Shown one piece after another: positions 22,099-32,202 of a DNA stretch of 64,000 nucleotides (positions within the stretch are counted from its first letter, which is position 1; every line of letters starts with the position of its first letter). The DNA comes from Podarcis raffonei (taxonomy: Eukaryota > Chordata > Lepidosauria > Squamata > Lacertidae), in NCBI RefSeq assembly GCF_027172205.1, contig NC_070614.1, positions 34,462,001-34,526,000 of the forward strand, read 5' to 3'. The position numbers and the translations under genes are program-made. A model generated the notes under the pieces. The model ran no database searches. It saw only the letters and a program-made list of their open reading frames with translations, and was not told the DNA's origin.

Positions 22099-22575
22099 TT
22101 GATTTGTTTAAAAAATAATAATAATAAATAAAAATAAAATAAAATAAAATAATAAAAAAATAAAAAAATAAAAAATAAAAATAAAATAAAATAAAAATAA
22201 TAATAAAATAATAAAAAACAAATAAAAAAAATTTCTTTTCTTATCACGAGTTAACGTGGCCTTGGCAACGCAGCTGCAATACTATCTTTGAGTCAATTTA
22301 TTGGAGATACATACCAACCTTACAACTGCCTTAAAGTCGCGGCAGTTGCGTTGTGCGAATTTAATTAATAGTTAAGTAGCTATACTTAGCTATATAGTCC
22401 GCATACTAATATTAGGATAAGAATAAATAATAAATAATTTAAAATAAATAAATAGATAAATAAATAAATAAATAAAACAAAACAAGACAAGACAAAACTG
22501 AGAAGAAATAAATAATTAAATAAATAACTTGAAGTAAGGAAAAAATAAATAAATAAACAAACAAACAAACAAATA
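22099..22575 (+). repeat. A-rich (TAAA)n-type low-complexity tract in the Ngaro leader
   Basis: Runs of AATAAAATA and AAATAAATAAATAAAC cover most of the stretch, split by a short unique part near 22230-22420. It lies between the GC-rich leader and the gag-like frame. The long T-rich frames on the other strand are artefacts of it. Confidence 0.8.
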
Positions 22576-22854
22576 ATTCAGTGCCTTCTAATTAGATCTA
22601 TAAAAGGAGTATAGTTAATTACAACTAAATAACTATAAACATAATTATACATTTATACTATTATATATAAATATATACATACAAATAAATACATATATAG
22701 ATTGATAGAATAGAATAAAATTAAACAAATAGATACATTTAGTAATTAGTTGGAATTCTTATTACCAATAAGCGTAGTAGTACTTAGCATATAGTGCAGG
22801 CCTCCATACACACACGCTCTCACATACATTCCCTAATTGCTCGAGTTTGATAAC

Positions 22855-24357
22855 ATGGCTAACAGGGGCAATCCCCAGTTACCACAGGCGAATGGTGCGC
22901 TAGTGCCCGCGGCACCCTGCAACCCTCAGGCCCTGGCTCAGTTCTTTGCAGCGATCCAGACCTTTTACGCACAATGCAGCCCCCCGGTTGCCCCAAATCC
23001 TAATATAGTAGAGGTCTCTCAAGATTGTATCCCTGACACCCCCCCTAGCCAACAGGGCCAGGCGGGACCTTCGGTGGCCGTGGCGAGTACATCGCATCAA
23101 GGCATTGGTCAGCTCAATCGGCCCCAAACTCGTTCACAAACTGCACACGCACAGAAGTCCAAGGGTGCGGCGCCAAGGGCCAAGGCCGGGGCGCAAAAAT
23201 CTAAGGCTTCGGGGCATAGGCCCAAAGCTCCGCGGGCGGCCACCCCTAATCCTAGCCAGCAGGGAATTGGCGTACCTAGTGTTTTTCAGGATCCTCCGGC
23301 CCAGCCAAGTCCTTCAGAGGGCTCGTCTTCAGATGAGGAGCTTCCTCCCCAGCAGGCAGTCACATCTGTCATTGATCCAGCACCGCAAGACAACGGCACC
23401 CGCGGAGGGAAGCGGAAAGCGAAGAAGAAACACGTGTCCAAGAAGAGCAGGAGAAGCGACCCATCTGACTCGGACGATGACACAGGTACCTCTTCTTCGG
23501 AGGGTGATAGCGATGCTCCCATGGAGACTTATTGGGGCGAGGGGGAAGAGACCGGCGTACCTTTGTGGGTTCACGAGAGGAGGGCCAATTCTCACCGGAA
23601 AACCTTTAACGGTACCCTTGAGTGGAAAGATGGGGCGTTGGTGGAGGATGTTAAAGTGTCAACCCACCTGTCCACTGATTTTATCCTGGGTAATCACCTT
23701 TCCAAGAGAAAGAGGGATAAGATTCTGAACGGGGACTTTGTAGACATGTTTACTTTGCTGCCTCCGGCACAAATAAAGGGAAAAGGGGAAAAAAGACGTT
23801 TTTATGGCAAGAAAAGATATAGGTCCCCACGGGCCGAGCGTACATTCGAGAACTGGCTCAATGGCTACCAGGTATTCATGGGGATAGTGGTAGGTTGTTA
23901 TCCAAAACGCGGTTTGCACCTTGCATCTTATCTGGCGCACGTGAGAAGGGCCCGGGAATTAGCGGGAGATGAGGCTGCCATCTCGTACGACGAGGACTTT
24001 CGTAGGAATGCCTCGCTGTTGTCATCCACGCGCTGGGATCAGAGGGACAATAACTACTGGATGGAGCACGTGGGGCCCAACATCGAAAAGAAAGCTCACA
24101 CCCAAGCCAAATCTGGTAAGGCGGACACAAAACAGCGTAAGCAATGCTGGGATTTCAATAAGGGGGCTTGCCAGCGCATCTCTTGTAAGTACTTACATGA
24201 ATGCGACAAGTATTTGGGCAGCCACCCTGCCGTTAACTGCTACAAGAGTAAGCTGCAGCCCTTTCGTGGCGGTAGGGGTCACCTCCACCAGGGAAACTGG
24301 GGTGCCCCCTCTGGCGCAACAGGACCCGCTCAAGGAGCACCTGGGAACCGCTACTAA
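22855..24357 (+). CDS. Ngaro gag-like protein
   Basis: The start is taken at MANRGNPQLPQ (AACATGG context) rather than the ATG 18 bases upstream. The N-terminal third is rich in Pro, Gln, Ser and Ala, followed by a basic, nuclear-signal-like KRKAKKKHVSKKSRR and an acidic serine run. The C-terminal half has a conserved-looking domain (ENWLNGYQVFMGIVVGCYP) and ends with a CCCH-type zinc motif, CWDFNKGACQRISCKYLH. Such a gag with a CCCH finger precedes RT in DIRS/Ngaro elements. About 500 residues. Confidence 0.75.
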   Translation: MANRGNPQLPQANGALVPAAPCNPQALAQFFAAIQTFYAQCSPPVAPNPNIVEVSQDCIPDTPPSQQGQAGPSVAVASTSHQGIGQLNRPQTRSQTAHAQKSKGAAPRAKAGAQKSKASGHRPKAPRAATPNPSQQGIGVPSVFQDPPAQPSPSEGSSSDEELPPQQAVTSVIDPAPQDNGTRGGKRKAKKKHVSKKSRRSDPSDSDDDTGTSSSEGDSDAPMETYWGEGEETGVPLWVHERRANSHRKTFNGTLEWKDGALVEDVKVSTHLSTDFILGNHLSKRKRDKILNGDFVDMFTLLPPAQIKGKGEKRRFYGKKRYRSPRAERTFENWLNGYQVFMGIVVGCYPKRGLHLASYLAHVRRARELAGDEAAISYDEDFRRNASLLSSTRWDQRDNNYWMEHVGPNIEKKAHTQAKSGKADTKQRKQCWDFNKGACQRISCKYLHECDKYLGSHPAVNCYKSKLQPFRGGRGHLHQGNWGAPSGATGPAQGAPGNRY

Positions 24358-25966
24358 CTTGTCCCTCGACCTAGCCCACTCTCCGATCAAGCTCCAACCG
24401 TTAAGAGCCCTGTTAAACCTATACCCTAATAGACAAGCCGCCCTTCTCCTAGGGGACGGGTTCTCCAAAGGTTTCAGAATTCCAGTAGTATGCACCCCCA
24501 ATTCCAGCTGCCCCCCCAATCAGAAGTCGGTCTTGGAGAGACCTGACATTGCTATGAAGAAGATTCAGAAAGAGATTGTGGCGGGGAGGGTGGCTGGCCC
24601 ATTCGCAGTACCGCCTATTGATCGGCTGCATATTTCACCGCTCGGCATAGTACCAAAAAAGGCACCTGGGGAATTTCGGCTAATACACAATCTTTCATAC
24701 CCCAAGGGCGCTTCCGTTAACGATGCGATTCCCCAAGAACTGTGCACGGTGAAATACGCATCTTTCGATCATGCAGTGAAGCTGGTCAGGAGTTTTGGTA
24801 GGGGCGCTTTCTTGGCCAAATGCGACATTGAATCCGCATTTCGCCTCCTCCCAGTTCATCCGGAGGACTATCGTTGGCTAGGTTTCAAATTCCAGGGTTC
24901 TTACTTCATTGATAAAGCAATGCCCATGGGGTGCTCGATAGCTTGTGCCGCGTTCGAGACTTTCAGCACCTTCCTCGAATGGGCGCTAAAATCTAAAACC
25001 GGTTCCGAAGGGGTGGGGCATTATCTGGATGATTTTATTTTGGTCGCGAGTAATGCAATTGACTGCTCGGCCTTGCTGCAGGCCTTCAAATCCTTAGCGG
25101 AGGAGCTGGGCGTCCCTTTAGCAAACGAGAAGACAGAGGGCCCGGTCACTAGGATGACTTACCTGGGCATCGAGTTGGACACAGTGGCCCAAACTTCCCG
25201 CCTGCCTGACGAGAAGTTGGTGGCCCTGAAAGACCTTATCTCGCAGCTTTTACCCTTGAGGAAGGTCACACTGAGACAAATTCAATCACTCTTGGGTCAC
25301 CTCAACTTTGCCTGCCGAGTAGTTTCCCCGGGTCGCCCCTTTTGCGGACGGTTGGCAAAACTGTCAGCTGGCTTAAGGTCACCACATCATAGGGTGCGCC
25401 TTTCCAAGGCTGTAAAATCTGATCTCCAGGTTTGGCTCCAATTCCTGGATGGCTACAATGGAATTTCTCTTTGGCAAGATAGCTTGGCCCTTCGGGCTGA
25501 CTTCCAAGTGCATTCAGATGCGGCAGGTTCCCTGGGTTTCGGTGTATACTTTAGAGGGCAGTGGTGCGCCCAGCGATGGCCTCCTTCTTGGCAGGAAAAA
25601 CCCATTCTTCGTGATCTAACATTCTTAGAGTTCTTCCCTATAGTAGTTGCAATTCATCTTTGGGCTGAACAATTTAAGGATCGCCGGGTCTGCTTCTGGA
25701 CAGACAACCAAGCGGTGGTTTCTGTGTTGAATAAACAAGCGTCTCGCTCCCCTAGAGTTGCTGCACTGCTACGATATTTCGTCCTTTCCTGCCTCAAACT
25801 AAATTTATACGCGTCAGCCAAATTCGTGCCGGGGATTGATAACAACATTGCGGACGCTTTGTCTCGTTTCCAGATGGAGCGCTTTCGCTCATTGGCGCCG
25901 GATGCGCAGCAGCTACCGCAGCCGTTTCCGGAGCACCTCTGGAGTATTGGCAACGAGAAGCAATAA
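23969..25966 (+). CDS. Ngaro reverse transcriptase-RNase H
   Basis: The open frame overlaps the gag end by about 390 bases; RT homology begins only after the gag stop (RPDIAMKKIQKEIVAGRV). RT motifs are present: FLAKCDIESAFRLLPV and the catalytic GHYLDDFILVA. RNase H follows with VHSDAAGSLGFGVYF, FWTDNQAVVSVLN and ADALSRF. The protein would copy the element RNA and degrade the template. The order RT-RH then recombinase, with no integrase, is typical of DIRS-group elements. Confidence 0.85.
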   Translation: MRLPSRTTRTFVGMPRCCHPRAGIRGTITTGWSTWGPTSKRKLTPKPNLVRRTQNSVSNAGISIRGLASASLVSTYMNATSIWAATLPLTATRVSCSPFVAVGVTSTRETGVPPLAQQDPLKEHLGTATNLSLDLAHSPIKLQPLRALLNLYPNRQAALLLGDGFSKGFRIPVVCTPNSSCPPNQKSVLERPDIAMKKIQKEIVAGRVAGPFAVPPIDRLHISPLGIVPKKAPGEFRLIHNLSYPKGASVNDAIPQELCTVKYASFDHAVKLVRSFGRGAFLAKCDIESAFRLLPVHPEDYRWLGFKFQGSYFIDKAMPMGCSIACAAFETFSTFLEWALKSKTGSEGVGHYLDDFILVASNAIDCSALLQAFKSLAEELGVPLANEKTEGPVTRMTYLGIELDTVAQTSRLPDEKLVALKDLISQLLPLRKVTLRQIQSLLGHLNFACRVVSPGRPFCGRLAKLSAGLRSPHHRVRLSKAVKSDLQVWLQFLDGYNGISLWQDSLALRADFQVHSDAAGSLGFGVYFRGQWCAQRWPPSWQEKPILRDLTFLEFFPIVVAIHLWAEQFKDRRVCFWTDNQAVVSVLNKQASRSPRVAALLRYFVLSCLKLNLYASAKFVPGIDNNIADALSRFQMERFRSLAPDAQQLPQPFPEHLWSIGNEKQ

Positions 25967-25974
25967 AGGGAGTA

Positions 25975-26853
25975 TTGTCAGCAGTGGCGCCCTCTACCCT
26001 TAGATCCTATAACAAAGCGTGGTTAGACTTCACATTATTCCGTCAAAAAAAAGGGCTGTTTAAACCAGGAAGACCCCCAACTAAGTCAGAGGTGATAGAA
26101 TACCTTGTGCGCCTTCGGGACCTAGGTCGGGCCCCCAAAACTCTCAATATTCATTCGGCGGCTATATCGTTTTTCTCCAAAGCTTTGTTCTCAGTCGACC
26201 CTTGTGCACATTTCGTGGTGCGGAAGATGCTGGAGGGTTGGCGTAGATCTCAGCCTCCTAGTTCTGACAGCAGACGGCCCATAACTTTAGACATACTTAC
26301 GCAAATACGCGCGAAGCTCAGGGTCATCTGCTGGTCCAGGTACGAGGCCAGGTTATTTTCCACAGCATTTTCCTTCGCTTTCTTCGGCGCCTTACGCATA
26401 GGAGAGGTGGTCTGTGACAACCAATCGATCGGTATCGGCAGGGGGCTCCTCTCCGATGACGTGTCCTTGTCCAGCTCTGAGGTAGTCCTGAAAATCCGCA
26501 GTTCGAAGACCGACCAGCTCGGCAGAGGGGTTCTAGTTCGTCTGCAGGCTACTCAGAGGGCCGGCCCTTGCCCAGTTAAGGATGCTAGAAAGTTTTTGTG
26601 CCTAAGACCAAAAACTAGTGGCCCTTTCTTCATACATGCAGATGGCTCTCGCCTTTCTAAACACCAATTCACGAGGGTCATGCGGAAGGCGATTGCGGCC
26701 ATCGGGCTCCCACCCGAGGAATACGCCGCACACTCTTTCCGTATCGGGGCGGCCACCACCGCCGCCCACATGGGTTTACCAGCAGAGAGGATAATGGACA
26801 TGGGACGGTGGAAGTCGAATGCCTACAGGGGTTACATTCGGAAATCACGCTAA
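25975..26853 (+). CDS. Ngaro tyrosine recombinase
   Basis: 292 codons. The N-terminal core-binding part has TLRSYNKAWLDFTLF and PKTLNIHSAAISFFSKAL. The catalytic part carries the first Arg in FGALRIGEVV, the HxxR box in AHSFRIGAATTAAHMG and the Tyr in GRWKSNAYRGYIR. It would insert the DNA circle by site-specific strand exchange, replacing an integrase. The frame starts 9 bases after the RT stop. Confidence 0.85.
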   Translation: MSAVAPSTLRSYNKAWLDFTLFRQKKGLFKPGRPPTKSEVIEYLVRLRDLGRAPKTLNIHSAAISFFSKALFSVDPCAHFVVRKMLEGWRRSQPPSSDSRRPITLDILTQIRAKLRVICWSRYEARLFSTAFSFAFFGALRIGEVVCDNQSIGIGRGLLSDDVSLSSSEVVLKIRSSKTDQLGRGVLVRLQATQRAGPCPVKDARKFLCLRPKTSGPFFIHADGSRLSKHQFTRVMRKAIAAIGLPPEEYAAHSFRIGAATTAAHMGLPAERIMDMGRWKSNAYRGYIRKSR

Positions 26854-26920
26854 CTCCCCCTTTTTGTGTTTTTTCCCTTCCCCCATCCGCCCCCCACCCT
26901 GACCTGGCTCTCTTGCTCTC

Positions 26921-27505
26921 TTGTTTTCAGACGCCGGGGCTGTGCGGATCTGGATCTTTGGCCACAGCATTGTCCACTGGGCAAGTCTGCGGGCGGTCGC
27001 TAAGGGATGTCACGTCAATCTCCAGCTCCCTAGCAATGTCGAAGTTTACTGGATGGCACGTCGGGGAATGCGCTGGGAGGAGTTCCGCCCAGCGGTTTCA
27101 AATAAGATTGCAGTACAGGGCCCACCTGATGCGCTGGTCATCCAACTGGGCGAGAACGACCTCGCTTACAGAAAGGGGGTGGACTTAATGTGGAATATTT
27201 TCAATGACCTGGAGGAGTTGAGGGCCTCTCATCCTAAGCTAACAATCTTTTGGTCATCTTTGCTCGAAAGGCGCTGCTGGCGGGACGCCACTAATCCCGT
27301 GGCTGTTAATAGAGCCAGGAGGATCCTGGAGCGCTCGGTCGCGCGTAGAGTGGCGGCAATGGGTGGGCGGGTCATTGCCCACCCAGGCATCCAATTTTGC
27401 AACGAGGCACTCTACCATGGGGATGGCGTACATCTTACCGATGTCGGTAATGATATCTGGCTGGCGGACATTTTTCAGGGGCTGAGGGATTGGTTACAGG
27501 TCTGA
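26921..27505 (+). CDS. Ngaro SGNH/GDSL-type hydrolase
   Basis: About 190 residues. Block I is WIFGHSIVHWA (Ser nucleophile in GHS), block III LGENDLAY (Gly, then the Asn of the oxyanion hole), block V DGVHLTDVG (Asp and His). This is a complete SGNH set for an esterase/lipase-like fold. Such an accessory frame downstream of the recombinase is known in vertebrate Ngaro elements; its role is unknown. It lies in its own frame 67 bases after the recombinase stop. Confidence 0.8.
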   Translation: MFSDAGAVRIWIFGHSIVHWASLRAVAKGCHVNLQLPSNVEVYWMARRGMRWEEFRPAVSNKIAVQGPPDALVIQLGENDLAYRKGVDLMWNIFNDLEELRASHPKLTIFWSSLLERRCWRDATNPVAVNRARRILERSVARRVAAMGGRVIAHPGIQFCNEALYHGDGVHLTDVGNDIWLADIFQGLRDWLQV

Positions 27506-27925
27506 GGGTATTGGCGGCGAGCCTGGCTCGTGTGGCGGTTAGGCATTGGCAGGGGTATTGTTATGCAGATGAAGTTGGGGGGGAGGAACGCCATCACCTC
27601 CCCCAAATCTTGAAGGGTAGTTCGTTAAAGGACTCCGGGGGGTGTCGCCTCGTCCGAAACCTACGGAGGCTAGGGCCTAAAGCGCGCCCCCGAGCGGTAA
27701 CCCCTTGGGGAGCGTCCAGGGATGTGCATCTCGGGGGCTCCCCCTGTTGGTGCTTAACCCTTCCCGGTTAGACCGGATAGTCTGTTAGGGCCAATGCCTA
27801 AAGCCAATACCTCTCTTACCTGTAATCAATAAAGTTGTGGCCATTTTCGCCCATTAACCTTAATTCTGGTGTCCGGTGTCTTTATTTACTCCATCTGTGG
27901 GTGGGGGCGGGTATTGCCACGCAAT

Positions 27926-28714
27926 GAAACTAAGAAAGAAACAAATATATCATACTTTAGTCCAAAACTACACACCAAAAAGTGAGCTAGTTAATCAAGA
28001 GTCTGCAAATACTTGGGCTAACAAGAATTTCTTCAACCAGTGGCAGAGCACATCACAGAAGGTGCCCACCAAATCACTAAATGAAGAATATTCCATAATA
28101 TAGGTGCCACCACAGATAATGCTCTGGGTTATATTGCAGAATAAGGTTTACTAGTTTTGAATTTAATTGGATTAGTGTTTTATTTGTTTGCATCTCATTG
28201 AATTGTTAAATAAATGAAAGTATAAAATAAAATAAAACAGGAGTAAGGAGAATTAATAGGGTTTATTTCATTAGAGTCACCAATTGATTTTTTTAGAAAA
28301 ACCCAGGGAGGAACCATTCAGGGACTCTTTCACATATACACAGGAAGGTGGCAGGCCAGAATACAGACAATGTCTATAGCTCAATGGATCACAAGTGGTT
28401 CACATTTCATCATGGGCAATCAAACTCATAGTTGCCTGATAACAGGGATTGTCAAAGAAACATGTGTGGCGTGTTGTGGGGACCAAACACAATGACTTTA
28501 ATGTCGGAGCAGGTGACCCAATGCAAACATTGGTAATATCTGTGAATATTGATGGGATATTTACAAAGAAACTTCACTCCTCTCATTGGAAGTACAGGTG
28601 GGCACAGTAGCACTCACAGGCACCATGTTGGTCACCCTTGAATACCGTCTTCTTTTCTTACTGGGGGGTCATTACAAGCTCTGCCATCTGTTCCTATCTG
28701 AGAGAGATAATTCA
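27926..28714 (+). other. Spacer between the Ngaro element and V2R-C, nothing recognised
   Basis: Low-GC DNA with no credible open frame and no recognised repeat. It may hold remains of the LINE tail into which the Ngaro element inserted (the left flank at 20790-20870 looks LINE-tail-like). Confidence 0.5.
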
Positions 28715-29086
28715 GCTGAGAATATGTGACAAACAAGTTTTCTCAATTCCATAGGGACTACCCAACCTTAACTCAACAGCTGCCTTTAACCCAATAACTA
28801 TCTTCACAATTACCTCGTCAGATCTGCAATTAGTTCTGATATTCATTCAAACCCCAGTGGGATTTCAGTGTCCTCTCACAAAACAAAGAGCAAAGCCTGC
28901 GAAGCCTGCTATTAATATACCCAGTATAATTCAAAGGGAGGAAGACAGACTAGGAACAGGCAAAGATCCACAGCTCTGATCTTGGATATTACAGGTTTTG
29001 GGAATATCAGGAAAATGTGAAATGTTCAAGTAAGAAGAAAACAGAGGATTTTGTATGTAGAGTGAAGATTTGGTCTTGGACTGAGA
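28715..29086 (+). promoter_or_regulatory. Conserved upstream block of V2R-C (putative promoter)
   Basis: Contains GTGACAAACAAGTTTTC from 28727, TTAATATACCCAGTATAATTC from 28913 and GATCTTGGATATTACAGG from 28979, in the same order and nearly the same spacing as B. The ATG follows the TATA-like part by about 175 bp. Confidence 0.5.
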
Positions 29087-29301
29087 ATGGTTTCAGTCAT
29101 CCTGCTACTGTCCCTGTTTCCTCACATGACATGCGTAGCATATGCTGTCCAATGCAGCTTCCATTATCCACAAGCTCCAGTTCAGACTTATAACCAGCCA
29201 GGAAACTTCATCATTGGTGGCATTGCTTATCACGCCTGCATCGTCAACAGTAAAATACTTTTCACAGAAGAACCCCTGCCAACGTTGACAGAATCATTTG
29301 T
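29087..29301 (+). CDS. V2R-C exon 1 (signal peptide, N terminus)
   Basis: [19 protein letters not shown] is the signal peptide; then [17 protein letters not shown]. Donor GTAAGG, phase 2, 215 bp. Confidence 0.93.
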
Positions 29302-30126
29302 GTAAGGCATTAAAGATCATTTCCTTTTCTGTCGACACTCAGATAATGAGTGAAGTTGTAGACCCACATTTGGAGGAAGGTACCAGTTTTACTACCCCAA
29401 ACCTAGCAGCTTCTCCTAATATTTAGCAAAAAGTCTGCTCTTTTTTGCAATTCTCACTCATTACTCATTTCCCTTTGTAGCAACAGCAAATAAGCCTGCT
29501 CCACCTTTTTCTTGATAGCTTATCAAATATTTGAAGACAGCTATCTTTTCTCCTTTTAAGCATTTCTTTTTCAGAATAAATATACACAGCTCATTCAACT
29601 TTTCAGTGTTGCTTGTTTTAGTAAATGATCTTTAGATACCCTACTCAGACAGCACACGGTGTGTCATGTTCTGAACTTGAACACTAGTTTTGCTTATCTT
29701 TTACGGCAAAGAGTTATTTAAGATTAACTGCTGTAATCATGAATAAATTAAAGGGACATTAACACAGTGGAAATAATTAAGTTATGTGTGGAATATCATT
29801 TTGATACAGAATAAAACTCTCATTCTAGCATTGTGTCTAAGTATTATCAACACATCGCAGCCTTGGCTTTTGCGGTAAAGGAGATCAATGGAAACCCTCA
29901 AATCTTACCCAATCTCACGTTGGGATTCAACATCTATGACAGCCATAACAATGCAAAGAAGACCTATCATGCCACAATGCTGCTTCTATCAGCTCTGGAA
30001 AGATTTATCCCTAACTACCTATGTGACAACCAGAAAAATCTAATAGCTGTCATTGGGGGACTGGATGCCCAAATTTCCATTAATGTGGCAAACCTCTTGA
30101 ATAACTATAAGGTTCCACAGGTAGGA

Positions 30127-30203
<77 letters not shown>

Positions 30204-32156
30204 TATGGGAATTTAAGAGACACAGTTGATGTAGTCTTATGTTTCTGATGTCATTTTATTTTATTAATGAATTTTATTTTCAGTTTTCAAAAATTTACAA
30301 GTACACATCTTATACTTCCAATACAGATACATATCAAGTCCCACCCCCCACTTTTGTGGTTTATTCTCTTAGATTTTTAACACTGCATTTTCCACTGTAC
30401 TCCATTTTTTAGTTACTCTACAATTAATCTTGGTAACACTTTAAACTGCTTGGTTTAAGTTAACTCTACCAATGCACTTAGTTGCATACCATTATTTTTC
30501 AGATATACTACAAATATTTCCCACTCCTTTAAAAAAAAATCCTCTTGGTTTCTTAGCACACCTGTTAATTTTGCCATTTTGGCATAATCCTTCAATTTAA
30601 TCAGCCACTCTTCATTAGTTGGAACAGCATCCTCTTTCCATCTCTGGGCAAATGCCATTCTGGCTGTGGTTGTAGCAGACATAAACAAATTTCTAAGGTC
30701 CTTCGGAATTTCTGTATTCACTATCCATAAAAGAAAAGCTTCTAGCTTTTTTCTAAAAGTTATTTTGAACATTTTCTTCAATTCATTATAAATCATCTCC
30801 CAGAAAGCTTGTGTTCTCTTACAGGGCCAGCTGATGTCATTTATGAGGTTGTCAGTACTGTCAATATACCTGCTTTCCCTTTCCCCTTTACTTAGGATTT
30901 TTTTTTAGTTCAGAGTGATTTCTATTTCTATCTGCAGATTGCCCTGAACTTTATTTTATTACAAGTGCAATAAAAGTGCAATTCAATTTATTACAAGTGC
31001 AATAAAAGTGCAGTTCAAGAGATGAAATACATTATAAGAGAAGTTGATATTTATGCTTCATTCATAGATGAGGAAAATTATAGGTGTGATACACAACTAT
31101 ATCATCATAAACTATGTAAGAAGGAATCCTACTTTGCCATGTTAACTCTGATTTGAATTTGAAGCAAAACAAAAGTGCTCAAAACTTGCATTGCTGTTAT
31201 TCAGGCAACAGAGAAAGTTCAAAACAGGCAGTATACTTCCTGCACCCAACGACTACATGTTCCTATTTGGAAAAGTCAATTGGCATTTATCTGTCTTGGG
31301 AGACAATGGAGGAGTGCGCCTTTGGAGGTGAAGTCAAACTGTTGGAAGGTTTGCCTGCTGTGGCTATAGAGAAACAACATTTCATTATTTATGTGAATCC
31401 ACATGTTCTGGTAACCTCTAGATTAGATTAGTGTAATGTATTATATGTGAGGCTGCCTCTAAAGATGGTCTGGTGAAGAATTTGGTAGCCAATGCAAGAT
31501 GATTTGAGTATATCACTGATCCTGGCCCTACTGAACTAGTTGCGCGTCAAGCCCCCAAAACCTAAAGACACAATGAAGACAGAATTTAGTTTAAATGTTA
31601 ATGGGCAAATTTAGGCCACGACTTTATTGAATACACAAGTGTGACTGGTATTGGCTTAGGCGTTGGTATCAGTGACTATAACTGGCTCCTGCCCCACTCT
31701 GCAGGGAGCCTGAAAGGGTAAACTACCAGCAGGGGGTGCTCCATAAATGGCTATTGACTGGTACTCACCCGTGGGGTTCAATCAGTTTATGGGCCCAATT
31801 CAAAGTGCTGATTTTGACCTATAAAGCCTTTAAAGGCTCAGGACCACAATACCTCGAAGACCACTCCTCCTCATATGAACCAATCCAAACCCTGAGATCA
31901 TCATCAGAGGCCCTTCTTCATGTGCCTCATCTGTGATAGGTCCAGAGGGTGGCAACACAAGAACAGGTATTTTCTGTGCAATGTTCTTTTCAAGGAGGCT
32001 CGCCTGGCACCTTCATTGCATATCTTCAAGTGTCAGACAAAAACATTTCTCTATAACCAGGCCTTTGGTTGATTAAACAATCTATATCCTCATAAAATAT
32101 GTTTGTGAAAGGAGGTTATTGGTTTGTTTTTGGTTTTTTTGTTATGTATTTTGTGT

Positions 32157-32202
<46 letters not shown>

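Larger units (their letters stand above)
20876..27925 (+). mobile_element. Ngaro/DIRS-group tyrosine-recombinase retrotransposon (looks whole)
   Basis: A roughly 7-kb element between V2R-B and V2R-C. In order: a GC- and CpG-rich leader (about 20880-21740), an A-rich stretch (about 22100-22575), a gag-like frame, an RT-RNase H frame, a tyrosine recombinase and an SGNH hydrolase, then a poly(A) signal AATAAA near 27828. It has no integrase, no LTR pair and no obvious target duplication, as expected when a tyrosine recombinase does the insertion. The SGNH hydrolase points to Ngaro rather than DIRS1. It appears whole, so it is probably recent. The outer limits are set from the change in base composition and are good to some tens of bases; the split direct repeats of Ngaro could not be resolved by eye. 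Confidence 0.82.

Noticed and set aside
22047-22568. Minus-strand frames rich in Phe, Leu and Tyr, like a membrane protein
   Set aside because: They are the complement of the A-rich tract in the Ngaro leader and have no domain content.
27876-28103. 75-codon open frame after the Ngaro element
   Set aside because: No domain, and it crosses the element border; probably chance.
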